Shown here piece after piece: positions 27,900 to 36,570 of a stretch of DNA of 64,000 nucleotides. Location of the stretch: positions 248,001-312,000 of the forward strand of contig NZ_JAUXYL010000041.1 of NCBI RefSeq assembly GCF_030694375.1, written 5' to 3'. The stretch comes from Algoriphagus sp. (GTDB lineage Bacteria; Bacteroidota; Bacteroidia; Cytophagales; Cyclobacteriaceae). The notes under the pieces are model-generated. The model was given only the letters and a program-made list of their open reading frames with translations, did not search any database and was not told the origin of the DNA. A program made the position numbers and the translations under genes. Position 1 is the stretch's first letter. Every line of letters starts with the position of its first letter.

Positions 27900-28309
27900 T
27901 AGAATGTCCTAGATCCGAAGGATCGAAACAATTCATGACCCCCGGTAAAGCCGGGGGTAAAGTAAAAATTAAAAAATAGAGCCCCGAAGGGGTGGAACAT
28001 TGAGGTTTCACCCTTTCAGGGCTGAAGGATAATCAATTCTATATTTTCCCTGCACTCCGTACAAAATCATAAATGGTTTGGCTCCTTCGGAGCCGCTTAA
28101 GGGGTAGATTTGAAATTTTATGGGGAAATTAATATTATAAATATTTATTCTGCATTTAACTTGGTACTGGTACCCTTGGGGATAATCAAATTGCCTAATA
28201 ATCACCTACTTACTTATGAAAATTTTTAGACAATGGTCTGGAAAAAAATTTTCTTTTGAAATACTCTTTCCTTTTGTAAATTATTGACTTTCAAGGCTAA
28301 CAGCTTTTC
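27900..28309. repeat. Gene-free stretch with a cluster of palindromes
   Basis: No convincing gene in the 490 bases between the flotillin and the oxidoreductase. Five short palindromes follow one another: GATCCGAAGGATC (27912-27924), ACCCCCGG/CCGGGGGT (27938-27958), CCCCGAAGGGG (27982-27992), CCCTTTCAGGG (28011-28021) and GGCTCCTTCGGAGCC (28080-28094). Most have a GAA or TTC loop. The remaining part to 28309 is AT-rich. It looks like an intergenic repeat element of the kind common in Bacteroidota. A 65-codon minus-strand reading frame (28008-28205) crosses it and is probably not a gene. Confidence 0.6.
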
Positions 28310-29824
28310 ATGGATCAATCACCCAAAATCAACCGAAGAGAATTTCTAGGTTCGGCGGCTACCATCGCCGCTTCCATTTCCATCGTCCCTTCCCATGTCA
28401 TTGCCGGTACCGGCCACATCCCTCCTTCTGACCAAATCGCAGTTGCAAACATCGGTTGCGGAACGCAGGGACTCCGGGAAATGGGGAGTTTGCTCCAAAA
28501 CCCAAAAGTCCGTGTAGTGGCCGTCTGCGATATCAATAAATTCTCGACAGACTACATCGACTGGTCAGCCCATGGTATTCGCAATGACATCCGGGAAGTC
28601 CTTGGAGATCCAACTTGGTGGGAAGGCAAACCGGGAATTCCAGGAGGAAGAGATATAGGTCAGGAATACGTTGAGAAATACTATGCGAAAAACAAACCTT
28701 CCGGTAAGTACAAGGGGTGTGTGAGTTATGAGGATTATCGCGAGCTTTTTGCAAAAGAAAAAGGCATCGATGCCATCAAAATCATGACTCCAGATCACAC
28801 GCATGCCTCAATTGCTTTGGCTGCAATGAACCAAAAGATGCATGTGGTCACGCATAAGCCTATTTCCAATCGATTAATAGAAGGACGAAAAGTCATCGAA
28901 AAAGCCAAAGAATCCGGCGTGGTCACGCATCTTCTGGCTTGGTCGGATCGACCGGAGTATCGCCAAATCAAAGCTTGGATGGATGAAGGATTGATTGGTG
29001 AGTTGCAAGAGATCCACAATTGGTCCTACCGACCGGTCTGGCAGCAATGGACCAAAAGACCAACCGAAACTCAGCCTATCCCTGAAGGCTTCAACTGGGA
29101 TCTTTGGCTCGGACCTGTTCCCGATATGCCTTATCATAAAAATTACACCCACAATGTCTTCCGGGGCTGGTATGAATTCGGTGGAGGATCAGTGGCAGAT
29201 ATGGGCCATTACAGCTTATTTCCGCTATTTGATACACTGGGCATCAATCGATCACCGATCTCAGCGAGAGCTTTTGGCACGACTTCGCGTGAAGAGGTTA
29301 ACCAGGTCTACCAATGGGTGAAAAATGAAGTTGCCTTTCCTGCAAGTTGCACCATCAAATGGAAATTTCCGGAGCAGGAAAAATTGCCTGCTTTCGAATT
29401 ATTCTGGTATGACGGCGGAATGAAGCCATTTGCCTGCGAAGAATTGGAAGCAGACGGAAAAGATACGCCTGAAGAAGGATTACTTTTGGTCGGAACCAAA
29501 GGGAAAATCCTGGGAGGTTTCCGGGGAGAAAATCCGGTTCTTTTGCCTGAAAGTAAAATGGCCAGTCGTCCGGAATCCGAAAAGATCAATTCCCGTGAAG
29601 TGGACAGAAAAACTATTCAATGGGTAGACGCTATGCTGGAAGGCAAGCAAACCCCAGGCAGTTTTACCCGAGCCCAATGCATCACAGATACAATCAATCT
29701 GGGAGCTATTGCACTTCGGACTGGAAAAAAAGTAGATTTCGATTCTAATTTGGTCAAAATTACCAATGATGAAGCGGCGAATCAGTTCCTGACACGAACC
29801 TATCGAGGTGGGTGGGAGATTTAG
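28310..29824 (+). CDS. Gfo/Idh/MocA family oxidoreductase, Tat-exported
   Basis: 504 residues. The N-terminus NRREFLGSAATIAASISIVP is a twin-arginine signal, so it is probably exported folded with its cofactor. Rossmann fold from about 45 (VANIGCGTQGLREM), then TPDHTHASIALAAMNQKMHVVTHKP, the usual (E)KP motif with His for Glu. The C-terminal sheet domain holds FNWDLWLGPVPDMPYHKNY and a DMGHY motif, shared by the long secreted members of the family. Substrate unknown, probably a sugar or cyclitol. Next to a Tat-exported TIM-barrel isomerase, so a joint sugar-modification step is likely (inference). Confidence 0.88.
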   Translation: MDQSPKINRREFLGSAATIAASISIVPSHVIAGTGHIPPSDQIAVANIGCGTQGLREMGSLLQNPKVRVVAVCDINKFSTDYIDWSAHGIRNDIREVLGDPTWWEGKPGIPGGRDIGQEYVEKYYAKNKPSGKYKGCVSYEDYRELFAKEKGIDAIKIMTPDHTHASIALAAMNQKMHVVTHKPISNRLIEGRKVIEKAKESGVVTHLLAWSDRPEYRQIKAWMDEGLIGELQEIHNWSYRPVWQQWTKRPTETQPIPEGFNWDLWLGPVPDMPYHKNYTHNVFRGWYEFGGGSVADMGHYSLFPLFDTLGINRSPISARAFGTTSREEVNQVYQWVKNEVAFPASCTIKWKFPEQEKLPAFELFWYDGGMKPFACEELEADGKDTPEEGLLLVGTKGKILGGFRGENPVLLPESKMASRPESEKINSREVDRKTIQWVDAMLEGKQTPGSFTRAQCITDTINLGAIALRTGKKVDFDSNLVKITNDEAANQFLTRTYRGGWEI

Positions 29825-29912
29825 AAAGTAGGCAGTCTCAGTTTGCAGTTTGCAGAAGTAAAAGTCTAAAGCTGAAAGTAAGTAGGCAATGGCAGTTTGC
29901 ATCTCCAAAATT
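29825..29912. repeat. CAGTTTG micro-repeat after oxidoreductase gene
   Basis: Low-complexity stretch directly after the stop codon: GGCAGTCTCAGTTTGCAG, CAGTTTGCAG repeated, then AGTAGGCAATGGCAGTTTGC. GCAGTCTCAGTTT recurs at 32565 after the VOC gene. Confidence 0.6.
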
Positions 29913-29963
29913 TAAAATGTATAAGTAACAAATAAACCAATCTCTAATTAACCTTTTTAACCC

Positions 29964-30905
29964 ATGACAAACAGAAGAAACTTTATCAAATCAGCCGGCC
30001 TCGCCACAGCAGCAGTGGGCCTCGGGCTACCTCAATTCTCTTTTTCCATGAAAAAAGAAGAGCTGTTTAAAATTTCCCTGGCGGAGTGGTCGCTTAACAA
30101 ACCCCTTTTCGCCGGAAAAATGAATCATCTGGACTTTGCCATCGAAGCTAAAAAACACGGAATCGACGCGGTGGAGTATGTCAATCAGTTTTTTAAAGAC
30201 AAAGCCACAGACAAAGCCTACCTCCAGGAAATGAAAAACCGTGCTGATGGCGAAGGTGTGACTTCAGTTCTGATCATGATCGACGGGGAAGGGCAATTGG
30301 GGGCTGCGACTTCTGAAGAGCGAGCTAAGACCGTCGAAAACCATAAAAAATGGGTGGAAGCAGCCAAGTTTTTAGGTTGCCATGCCATCCGCGTCAATGC
30401 CTACACTTCCGTACCCTACAGCACTGATCCCAAGGAGGAAAAAAAGGCCATCGACGTGTGCAGCTCTACGTTGAGAAGAATCTGTCAATTCGCCAATGAT
30501 TTTGACATCGATGTGATTGTAGAAAACCACGGAGGATACTCCAGCAATGGGAAATGGCTGGCGCGACTCATCAAAGAAACCGGACATCGGAGAGCAGGCA
30601 CACTTCCTGATTTTGGGAATTTCCAATTGAACAAAGTAGGTGACAAAATATTCAGCTATGATTCCTACCGAGGAGTGGATGAATTGATGCCTAAAGCAAA
30701 AGGAGTGAGTTTGAAGCCAAAGGTTTGGGATGATTTTGGTAAAGAACATCCCTTGGACTATGAGCGAATGATGAAAATCGTGGTAGGTCATAAGTTCAGA
30801 GGCTATGTGGGCATCGAGCATGGCGCGCCAGACCGGGAATGGGAAAGCATCGAAGAGATTCGGGTCAATCTGGACATGATCCGCCGGACACTTTCCAATG
30901 CATAA
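29964..30905 (+). CDS. Tat-exported sugar phosphate isomerase/epimerase-like protein
   Basis: 313 residues. Tat signal NRRNFIKSAGLATAAVGLG, then a xylose-isomerase-like TIM barrel: FKISLAEWSLNKPLF, HGIDAVEYVNQFF, AIRVNAYTS, VIVENHGGYSSN with metal-ligand Glu, LPDFGNF, and GYVGIEHGAPDREW. Such proteins epimerise or isomerise sugars or cyclitols in the periplasm; the exact substrate is not readable. It follows the oxidoreductase gene after 139 bases of repeat-containing spacer, in the same direction. Confidence 0.85.
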   Translation: MTNRRNFIKSAGLATAAVGLGLPQFSFSMKKEELFKISLAEWSLNKPLFAGKMNHLDFAIEAKKHGIDAVEYVNQFFKDKATDKAYLQEMKNRADGEGVTSVLIMIDGEGQLGAATSEERAKTVENHKKWVEAAKFLGCHAIRVNAYTSVPYSTDPKEEKKAIDVCSSTLRRICQFANDFDIDVIVENHGGYSSNGKWLARLIKETGHRRAGTLPDFGNFQLNKVGDKIFSYDSYRGVDELMPKAKGVSLKPKVWDDFGKEHPLDYERMMKIVVGHKFRGYVGIEHGAPDREWESIEEIRVNLDMIRRTLSNA

Positions 30906-30915
30906 AAAATTCAAG

Positions 30916-30948
30916 GAGGCTCCTAGATCAGAAGGAGCCTCGCTTTTT
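30916..30948. terminator. Terminator between convergent genes
   Basis: GAGGCTCCT (30916-30924) and AGGAGCCTC (30933-30941), 9-bp stem, 8-nt loop, then GCTTTTT on the plus strand. It lies just before the end of the minus-strand DUF4221 gene. Confidence 0.82.
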
Positions 30949-32095
30949 ATTTATTAAGCCGAATCAGCTCAAATGCTAATACATCCTCTTGATTTTCGGG
31001 ATTATCGGGGTGGTTAATCGAAAGATAGAGCCCCTTTTCGCCTACAAAGAAATTAGTGGGGTAATAGGTGCCTGCTTCAAATCTCCGCTCGGTCAGGATA
31101 TCTCCATTTTCATCCAAAACTATCACCACAAAAGGTCCCGGACTAGTTCTCAATGTCCTCAATTCCTCATCCGTTTCAAAAGTCACCGTCGGATAGGCAA
31201 ATCGGTAATAAACTTTCCGATAGGGATCATAGACTAATGACTCATAGCGTGACTTGGAAAAGGCGTATTCATTGATTCCTCTACTATCTACGTCTTTGGC
31301 AAAAAAGGGCATTTGCTCATCCAAAAACTGACTTTTGGCATCCTTGGCAGTCCATTCTTCTGAGTTTTGCTCCGCAAGGTAAACGCGGTGATCACCAATA
31401 AAAGAACCCAATTTCTTCCCGCCCTGATTGACAATACTGTATTCCAGCTGCTTACTGCCAAGATTTAGGTAATCTCCCGGAAAACCCAAAGGAAGCATTC
31501 GAACAGCACCTGTTTCCAGATTAATTGCAGCTTCTAGAGCCAAACTGTCCAGTTGGATTTGGCTATATTCTGTGGGTCTTCTATCCCCACGGACTTTTAC
31601 AGTAAGTTCTTTCCCGATTACAGCAGGAGGGGATACATAATAGCTGTTATGTGGGAAAATGGTAGAATAGCCTAGGGGCAGCTCGAAGCGGATCCGGTTT
31701 TTAATCTTGCCGGAGGTGTCAGTGAGGATGATCCTTTTCCCAAAAGGTGGAAACAGAAAAATGCTGTCCAGACTTTGGACATGAAAATATTGAAAATCAA
31801 CTCCCTGATCGCCTTCCCGCTCGAAGGTCAACTCCTTGACCAAGCTCTGACTCTCCAGATCGAAGATTTGCAGGGAATTGGTTATCTCGTTAACATTGAA
31901 AAGCAGTGGTTTTTCTCCGCCGAAATATTCCAGCCCCATACTGATATTGGGAGTCTGATCATTTAGTGGAAATTTGATTTTTTCGCCGGATGAGACTAAA
32001 CTCCAAGAAATAACTTCCTCCTTTTTTCCTTGACAGGAAAAAATCAAAACTGAAAAAAGACTTAAGAAAAAAGATAATGCGGTAAACTTGTACAT
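30947..32095 (-). CDS. DUF4221-type lipoprotein
   Basis: 382 residues from the ATG giving MYKFTALSFFLSLFSVLIFSC, a signal peptide with lipobox Cys21 (an ATG 23 codons upstream adds basic residues with no function). The mature part is beta-rich with blade-like repeats (NSLQIFDLESQSLVKEL, IILTDTSGKIKNRI), resembling a six-bladed propeller. The family, common in Cyclobacteriaceae, has no known role. Convergent with the isomerase gene; diverges from the VOC gene with 74 bases between. Confidence 0.75.
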   Translation of the reverse strand: MYKFTALSFFLSLFSVLIFSCQGKKEEVISWSLVSSGEKIKFPLNDQTPNISMGLEYFGGEKPLLFNVNEITNSLQIFDLESQSLVKELTFEREGDQGVDFQYFHVQSLDSIFLFPPFGKRIILTDTSGKIKNRIRFELPLGYSTIFPHNSYYVSPPAVIGKELTVKVRGDRRPTEYSQIQLDSLALEAAINLETGAVRMLPLGFPGDYLNLGSKQLEYSIVNQGGKKLGSFIGDHRVYLAEQNSEEWTAKDAKSQFLDEQMPFFAKDVDSRGINEYAFSKSRYESLVYDPYRKVYYRFAYPTVTFETDEELRTLRTSPGPFVVIVLDENGDILTERRFEAGTYYPTNFFVGEKGLYLSINHPDNPENQEDVLAFELIRLNK

Positions 32096-32169
32096 GATAA
32101 TTGGTTTAGGCTTTAAACTAAAACCAATTTTAAAACTATGAAAGAAATTTTTGGATTTTCTCATTAATA

Positions 32170-32562
32170 ATGAAACAACAACTCGGACAACTCGCTCTTC
32201 TGGTCAGCGACTATGACGAAGCCATTCGCTATTTCACAGATGTGTTAGACTTTGAGCTATTGGAAGATACCGTGATGAGTGAAAGCAAACGCTGGGTGAG
32301 AGTTTCACCTCCCGGATCCTCTTGTCACTTGCTATTGGCTAAAGCAGCCAATGAAGCTCAGCAGCAGCAAATCGGGTTTCAGGCGGGAGGACGTGTATTT
32401 CTGTTTCTTTATACCGATGATTTTTGGAGAGATTATCGAAAATACACTTCCAGGGGTGTGGAATTCGTCCGCGAACCTGCAAAAGAGCCCTATGGAACTG
32501 TATCCGTATTTAAGGATTTGTATGGAAATTTGTGGGATTTGATCGAACCCGTAAAACAGTAA
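32170..32562 (+). CDS. VOC family (glyoxalase fold) protein
   Basis: 130 residues with two beta-alpha-beta-beta-beta modules: QLGQLALLVSDYDEAIRYFTDVLDFELLED and VFLFLYTDDFWRDYRKYTSRGVEFVREP, ending FKDLYGNLWDLIEP. Metal-ligand positions are only partly standard (Glu of the last strand present). Could be a lyase, dioxygenase or resistance-like protein; not decidable. Followed by a short CAGTCTCAG repeat and the VF530 gene. Confidence 0.85.
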   Translation: MKQQLGQLALLVSDYDEAIRYFTDVLDFELLEDTVMSESKRWVRVSPPGSSCHLLLAKAANEAQQQQIGFQAGGRVFLFLYTDDFWRDYRKYTSRGVEFVREPAKEPYGTVSVFKDLYGNLWDLIEPVKQ

Positions 32563-32599
32563 GCAGTCTCAGTTTTCAGAATTCAGAAAAATAGTAGCT

Positions 32600-32830
32600 A
32601 TGGAACCACAACCCAACAATCCACTTCACGGCATTCGACTGGATGATATCCTGCAGCATTTGGTGGAGTTTTACGGCTGGAAAGAACTCGGCGAACGGAT
32701 CACGATCCGTTGCTTTACCCATGACCCTTCGATTGGGTCAAGCTTGAAATTTCTCAGAAAAACACCTTGGGCAAGAGAACGGGTGGAGGGGCTTTACCTG
32801 AAGTCGCTGAGAGATGGGAAAAAGGAATGA
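32600..32830 (+). CDS. VF530 family (DUF2132) DNA-binding protein
   Basis: 76 residues: NPLHGIRLDDILQHLVEFYGW, ITIRCFTHDPSIGSSLKFLRKTPWAR, the complete conserved core of the VF530/DUF2132 family. Structures of family members suggest DNA binding, but the role is unknown. 37 bases after the VOC gene and probably on the same transcript. Confidence 0.85.
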   Translation: MEPQPNNPLHGIRLDDILQHLVEFYGWKELGERITIRCFTHDPSIGSSLKFLRKTPWARERVEGLYLKSLRDGKKE

Positions 32831-32964
32831 CAAAATTGAATTTTTGATTACCTAACTGTATTTGTCGGATGACCGGTGTCAGATGTCCGATCCAAATTCA
32901 AGTGTTCCGTAGAATTTTCAACCGCTTGATTAAAACCAGTTTTACCCCAAACAAAGCTTAGATT

Positions 32965-35916
32965 TTACTTTTTCTCGCTAGTCATCGACTCATAGATGAT
33001 GTCGTGAATCTTAGTCCGTATACCCTCATTCAAAAGCTTGTTGTTTTCGGCGTCCGGATAAACCCGGTTTGACAGAAAAACATAAACCAGCTGATTTTCT
33101 GGGTCCGCCCAAACACAAGTACCGGTAAAGCCTGTATGCCCAAAGGTACTTTTTGGAGCAAACTTGCTTGCCGAACCACCTTTTCCTGCTTCGGGTTCCG
33201 GTTTATCCCAACCCCAACCCCGACGGCTTATATTGGATTGGCGCTTGGTAAAGGCATCCACAGTTTCTGGATCGAAGAGCGTAATTCCCCCATAAGTCCC
33301 TTTATTCAGCATCAGCTGCATCATGACGGCAAGATCATTGGCAGTACCGAAAAGTCCTGCATGACCAGCGACCCCACCATACATCGCTGCTCCTGGATCA
33401 TGTACAAAGCCCTGAACCTGACGTTTTCGGAAAGCCACATCGTTTTCTGTCGGTGCAATTTTTTCCAATGGCATTTTGAGATAGGGATTGAATGTCAGCG
33501 TCTTTAAACCCAAAGGGGCATAGAAATTTTGATCCAAAAATTCATCCAGTGGCTGGTTGACAATCCGCTCGACCACTGCCTGCATGAAGTACATAGTCAG
33601 GTCTGAATAGACATATTTGTAAGGTTTGGGAAGTAATTCAGACTGAACGGTCCAGTTCCAAATACTGTCTCTGAGCGCGTCTTTCCCATACATATCATTC
33701 GAAACCGGTCTGCTGAAACCCGTCTCTAATGAGGCCTTATAATAGTCCCCACGCCATTGTCCTGACTGGACGGTTTTGGCATAATAAGGAATGAATGCCT
33801 TGAGCCCTGATTCATGAATCATCACATTCTTTAGGACAAGGTTGCCTTTGTTGGTGTTTTTCAGCTCAGGCAAATAATCCCCCAAGGTCTTATTCATATC
33901 CAATTCACCACGGCTTTTGAGAAACATTGCCGCTTGCGTGGTCGCAAGTACTTTAGTGACTGATGCCAGATCGTATACCGTTTCTTTAGATACGGGGACT
34001 GTCTTTTTGTAGTCTAAAAAGCCGTAAGAACGCTCAAATACCACTTTTCCGTCTTTTAATACCAAAACATTGGCTCCGGGTGCAGCCTGAATCTGAATCA
34101 TTCGTTGGGCCACTTCATCAATTTTATCCAAAACTTCAGATTTCAATCCCACACTCTCGGGAGTGCCATACGAAAGTCGATTGGCATCTGACAGGTATCC
34201 CCCCACTCCATGGGAATATTGTCCGCTGACTGTGACGGGTAAAATCCCCTGACTTGACCTACCTCCAAACAGCACTTGAGGAACAAGCTTTTGTGTTTCG
34301 GAGGAGTTCTCATACGCCAAGACTACATTGCCCATCCCTTCCAGGGCTTTGGCCCCATAAGCATTCCCAAACAGGACAGTGACCACTTTTTGCCTTTTCT
34401 CCAAGGTTCGGATTAGTTGAATATCCCCGGGAGCAATTCCAAAGGCACGCTGTGGACTGTTAGTCACTCCCATCAAGCCTACCACAATCACATCATAGTC
34501 TTCCAATTGCTTAATCAGATTGTAATGGGCAGATTCTCCTGCAGCCTTTTGTACAGTGAAATGGTCTACTTGGGTATAATTTTTTAGATATTGATTAAAA
34601 ACTTTTCCATCGTCCCCAATTGTCAAGCAGGCAAATTTTCTGAGATCCAAGTTTTGAAAAGGCAAAAGATCACCTTTGTTGGATGCTACGGTGATGGATT
34701 CGGCATAAAGCTTTTCAATGACTTCAGCGGTTTTGGGCGTATTGAGACGCTCTGCAATTTTATAGGTATCTATAGGTTTGTACTTATCCAGACCTGCCCA
34801 ATATTTTGCTTTTAAGATTTTCATGACCCGTCGGTTTATTTCCGACTCTTTAATCAAACCACGCGCTACGGCATCTTTAATAAGAGCTTTGGCCTTGGGG
34901 ACATCTTGGGAGTATAGTAACACATCATTACCGGCAAGTAGTGCTTTCAGATCTACTTCTCCGGGTTTGCTGAAATTTGCCACACCTTTCATGTTCAGCG
35001 CATCAGTGAAAATCAAACCCTGGAAATTCATCCTATTTTGAAGCAAATCGGTCACGATCGGCCTGGAAAGGCTGGAAGGAATATTGGAGCCCTGATCCAA
35101 ACTAGGGACATTGAGGTGGGCAACCATCACTGACATTAAATCTTCTCTGAAAAGCTCCTGATACGGATATAGATCCACATCCCATATCCGCTTCTCGGCG
35201 TGCTTGATCACGGGTAAAGCATAATGACTGTCAGTATCTGTATCACCGTGCCCTGGAAAATGCTTTGCATTGGCAATAACACCATTGTCTTGTAAGCCCT
35301 TCATATAGGCAACCGCACGACGAGTGACCGTTTCTTTATTTTCTCCAAAAGCCCGGTATCCAATTACCGGATTGTTGGGATTGGAATTGACATCTACTAC
35401 CGGAGCAAAGTTGATATGCATCCCCAGTTCCTTAAACTGGCGTGCGATCTCAGCACCCATATCATAAATCAATTTTTGATTTTGAATCGCTCCCAAAGTC
35501 ATCGCCTTCGGGAAGTTCGGGACGGAATCCAAACGCATTCCTATTCCCCACTCGGCATCCATTGCGATAAAAAGTGGCGTTTTTGATTGAGCCTGATAAT
35601 AGTTGGTTAGCCTAGCCTGTCGATTTGGTCCTCCCTGAAAAAATATCAAACCGCCCAAATTTTCGGTTTTTACCAAATTGCTGATCTCATCGACATGCTT
35701 TTGATCTTTGTTGGAATAGGCTGCTACCATAAAAAGCTGTCCCAATCTTTGATCAAAATTCATGGCTGAAAACACGCTGTCGACCCAATGCTTTTGTTCA
35801 ACACGATCACTACTGATCAATGGGTCCTCATTGGCCACAAAAGGGTCGACTTTACCTGATGTAGCTATTCCTAGCAACATCAAAAGTGCTATCGGGCCCC
35901 AAAGCTTCCTTTTCAT
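32965..35916 (-). CDS. Glycoside hydrolase family 3 fused to beta-lactamase-type serine hydrolase
   Basis: 983 residues from the ATG giving MKRKLWGPIALLMLLGIATSG, a signal peptide; an ATG 11 codons earlier is possible. N-terminal GH3 domain about 40-395, NagZ-like: KHFPGHGDTDTDSH (218-231) and nucleophile Asp305 in FTDALNMKG. A GH3 C-terminal-like domain follows about 405-565. Then a class-C beta-lactamase-like domain about 590-980 with Ser652-x-x-Lys655 (ASVTKV), YSD at 770-772 and a late GHTGFTGT. Expected in the periplasm, acting on N-acetylglucosaminides from peptidoglycan. Fusion is known in Bacteroidota; the second half may be an esterase or peptidase rather than a drug-resistance enzyme. 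Confidence 0.9.
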   Translation of the reverse strand: MKRKLWGPIALLMLLGIATSGKVDPFVANEDPLISSDRVEQKHWVDSVFSAMNFDQRLGQLFMVAAYSNKDQKHVDEISNLVKTENLGGLIFFQGGPNRQARLTNYYQAQSKTPLFIAMDAEWGIGMRLDSVPNFPKAMTLGAIQNQKLIYDMGAEIARQFKELGMHINFAPVVDVNSNPNNPVIGYRAFGENKETVTRRAVAYMKGLQDNGVIANAKHFPGHGDTDTDSHYALPVIKHAEKRIWDVDLYPYQELFREDLMSVMVAHLNVPSLDQGSNIPSSLSRPIVTDLLQNRMNFQGLIFTDALNMKGVANFSKPGEVDLKALLAGNDVLLYSQDVPKAKALIKDAVARGLIKESEINRRVMKILKAKYWAGLDKYKPIDTYKIAERLNTPKTAEVIEKLYAESITVASNKGDLLPFQNLDLRKFACLTIGDDGKVFNQYLKNYTQVDHFTVQKAAGESAHYNLIKQLEDYDVIVVGLMGVTNSPQRAFGIAPGDIQLIRTLEKRQKVVTVLFGNAYGAKALEGMGNVVLAYENSSETQKLVPQVLFGGRSSQGILPVTVSGQYSHGVGGYLSDANRLSYGTPESVGLKSEVLDKIDEVAQRMIQIQAAPGANVLVLKDGKVVFERSYGFLDYKKTVPVSKETVYDLASVTKVLATTQAAMFLKSRGELDMNKTLGDYLPELKNTNKGNLVLKNVMIHESGLKAFIPYYAKTVQSGQWRGDYYKASLETGFSRPVSNDMYGKDALRDSIWNWTVQSELLPKPYKYVYSDLTMYFMQAVVERIVNQPLDEFLDQNFYAPLGLKTLTFNPYLKMPLEKIAPTENDVAFRKRQVQGFVHDPGAAMYGGVAGHAGLFGTANDLAVMMQLMLNKGTYGGITLFDPETVDAFTKRQSNISRRGWGWDKPEPEAGKGGSASKFAPKSTFGHTGFTGTCVWADPENQLVYVFLSNRVYPDAENNKLLNEGIRTKIHDIIYESMTSEKK

Positions 35917-36165
35917 TAACGAGATCAATTTTTTATCCTTAACTTTCAAAATATATTTGTGTAGGCTATGAATATATTAAATTCTACGAGTCTTTTCTGC
36001 TTTTTTCAAAGCCTGTAAAAGACTTTCAATTGAATGTAACAAAGATTGGGCAACATTACGTGAGGTTTAAGGTTAAAAACGTAAACAAGGGTCTATTCGG
36101 TATATTTAATCCTTGAGCCTCCTCGTTTCCCCTAATAGCCGGCCCAAACCCTAACCGAGTTTATT

Positions 36166-36570
36166 ATGAAATTTCCCTCCTTATTCCGTACCGCTTCACC
36201 GATGCGGTATGATATCAAACCACGCTACTACGATCCTGTCAAAGAGGAAATCGAACAACGAACCTCCAGAATAAGAAGGGAATTGGCAGAGCAAGGGCTT
36301 TTGAATTCGGAAAATGAAGATTCCCTGGAAAATTTTAGCTCTGGAATCCGGGGTTCCTTCTCTCAATACCGAGGAATCAAGCCGAGAGAAACCAGCGTTT
36401 TCAGTTCAACTGCTATAATCCGTACCCTTCTATTCTTGGGAATGATCCTAATGGCATTCGGGTACATTTACATTGGGCCTGATATTTTCACTTATCTGCT
36501 TTACCTGGGCTTACTGGTTGCCGGGGTTTATTTCTTTTTTAGACTAAAAAATAGGTCAAAAGATGAGTAA
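36166..36570 (+). CDS. Small membrane protein upstream of mutL
   Basis: 134 residues. The N-terminal half is soluble and charged (MRYDIKPRYYDPVKEEIEQR, RIRRELAEQG), followed by two spans at about 83-102 and 107-126 and a basic tail RLKNRSKDE. The gene overlaps mutL by 8 bases, an arrangement I associate with Bacteroidota, so it is likely co-translated. Function unknown; nothing ties it to mismatch repair beyond position. Confidence 0.75.
   Translation: MKFPSLFRTASPMRYDIKPRYYDPVKEEIEQRTSRIRRELAEQGLLNSENEDSLENFSSGIRGSFSQYRGIKPRETSVFSSTAIIRTLLFLGMILMAFGYIYIGPDIFTYLLYLGLLVAGVYFFFRLKNRSKDE

Noticed and set aside
28008..28205. 65-codon minus-strand frame ending in GGVQGKYRID-like text
   Set aside because: Runs through the palindrome cluster; repeat-derived frames of this type are usually not genes.
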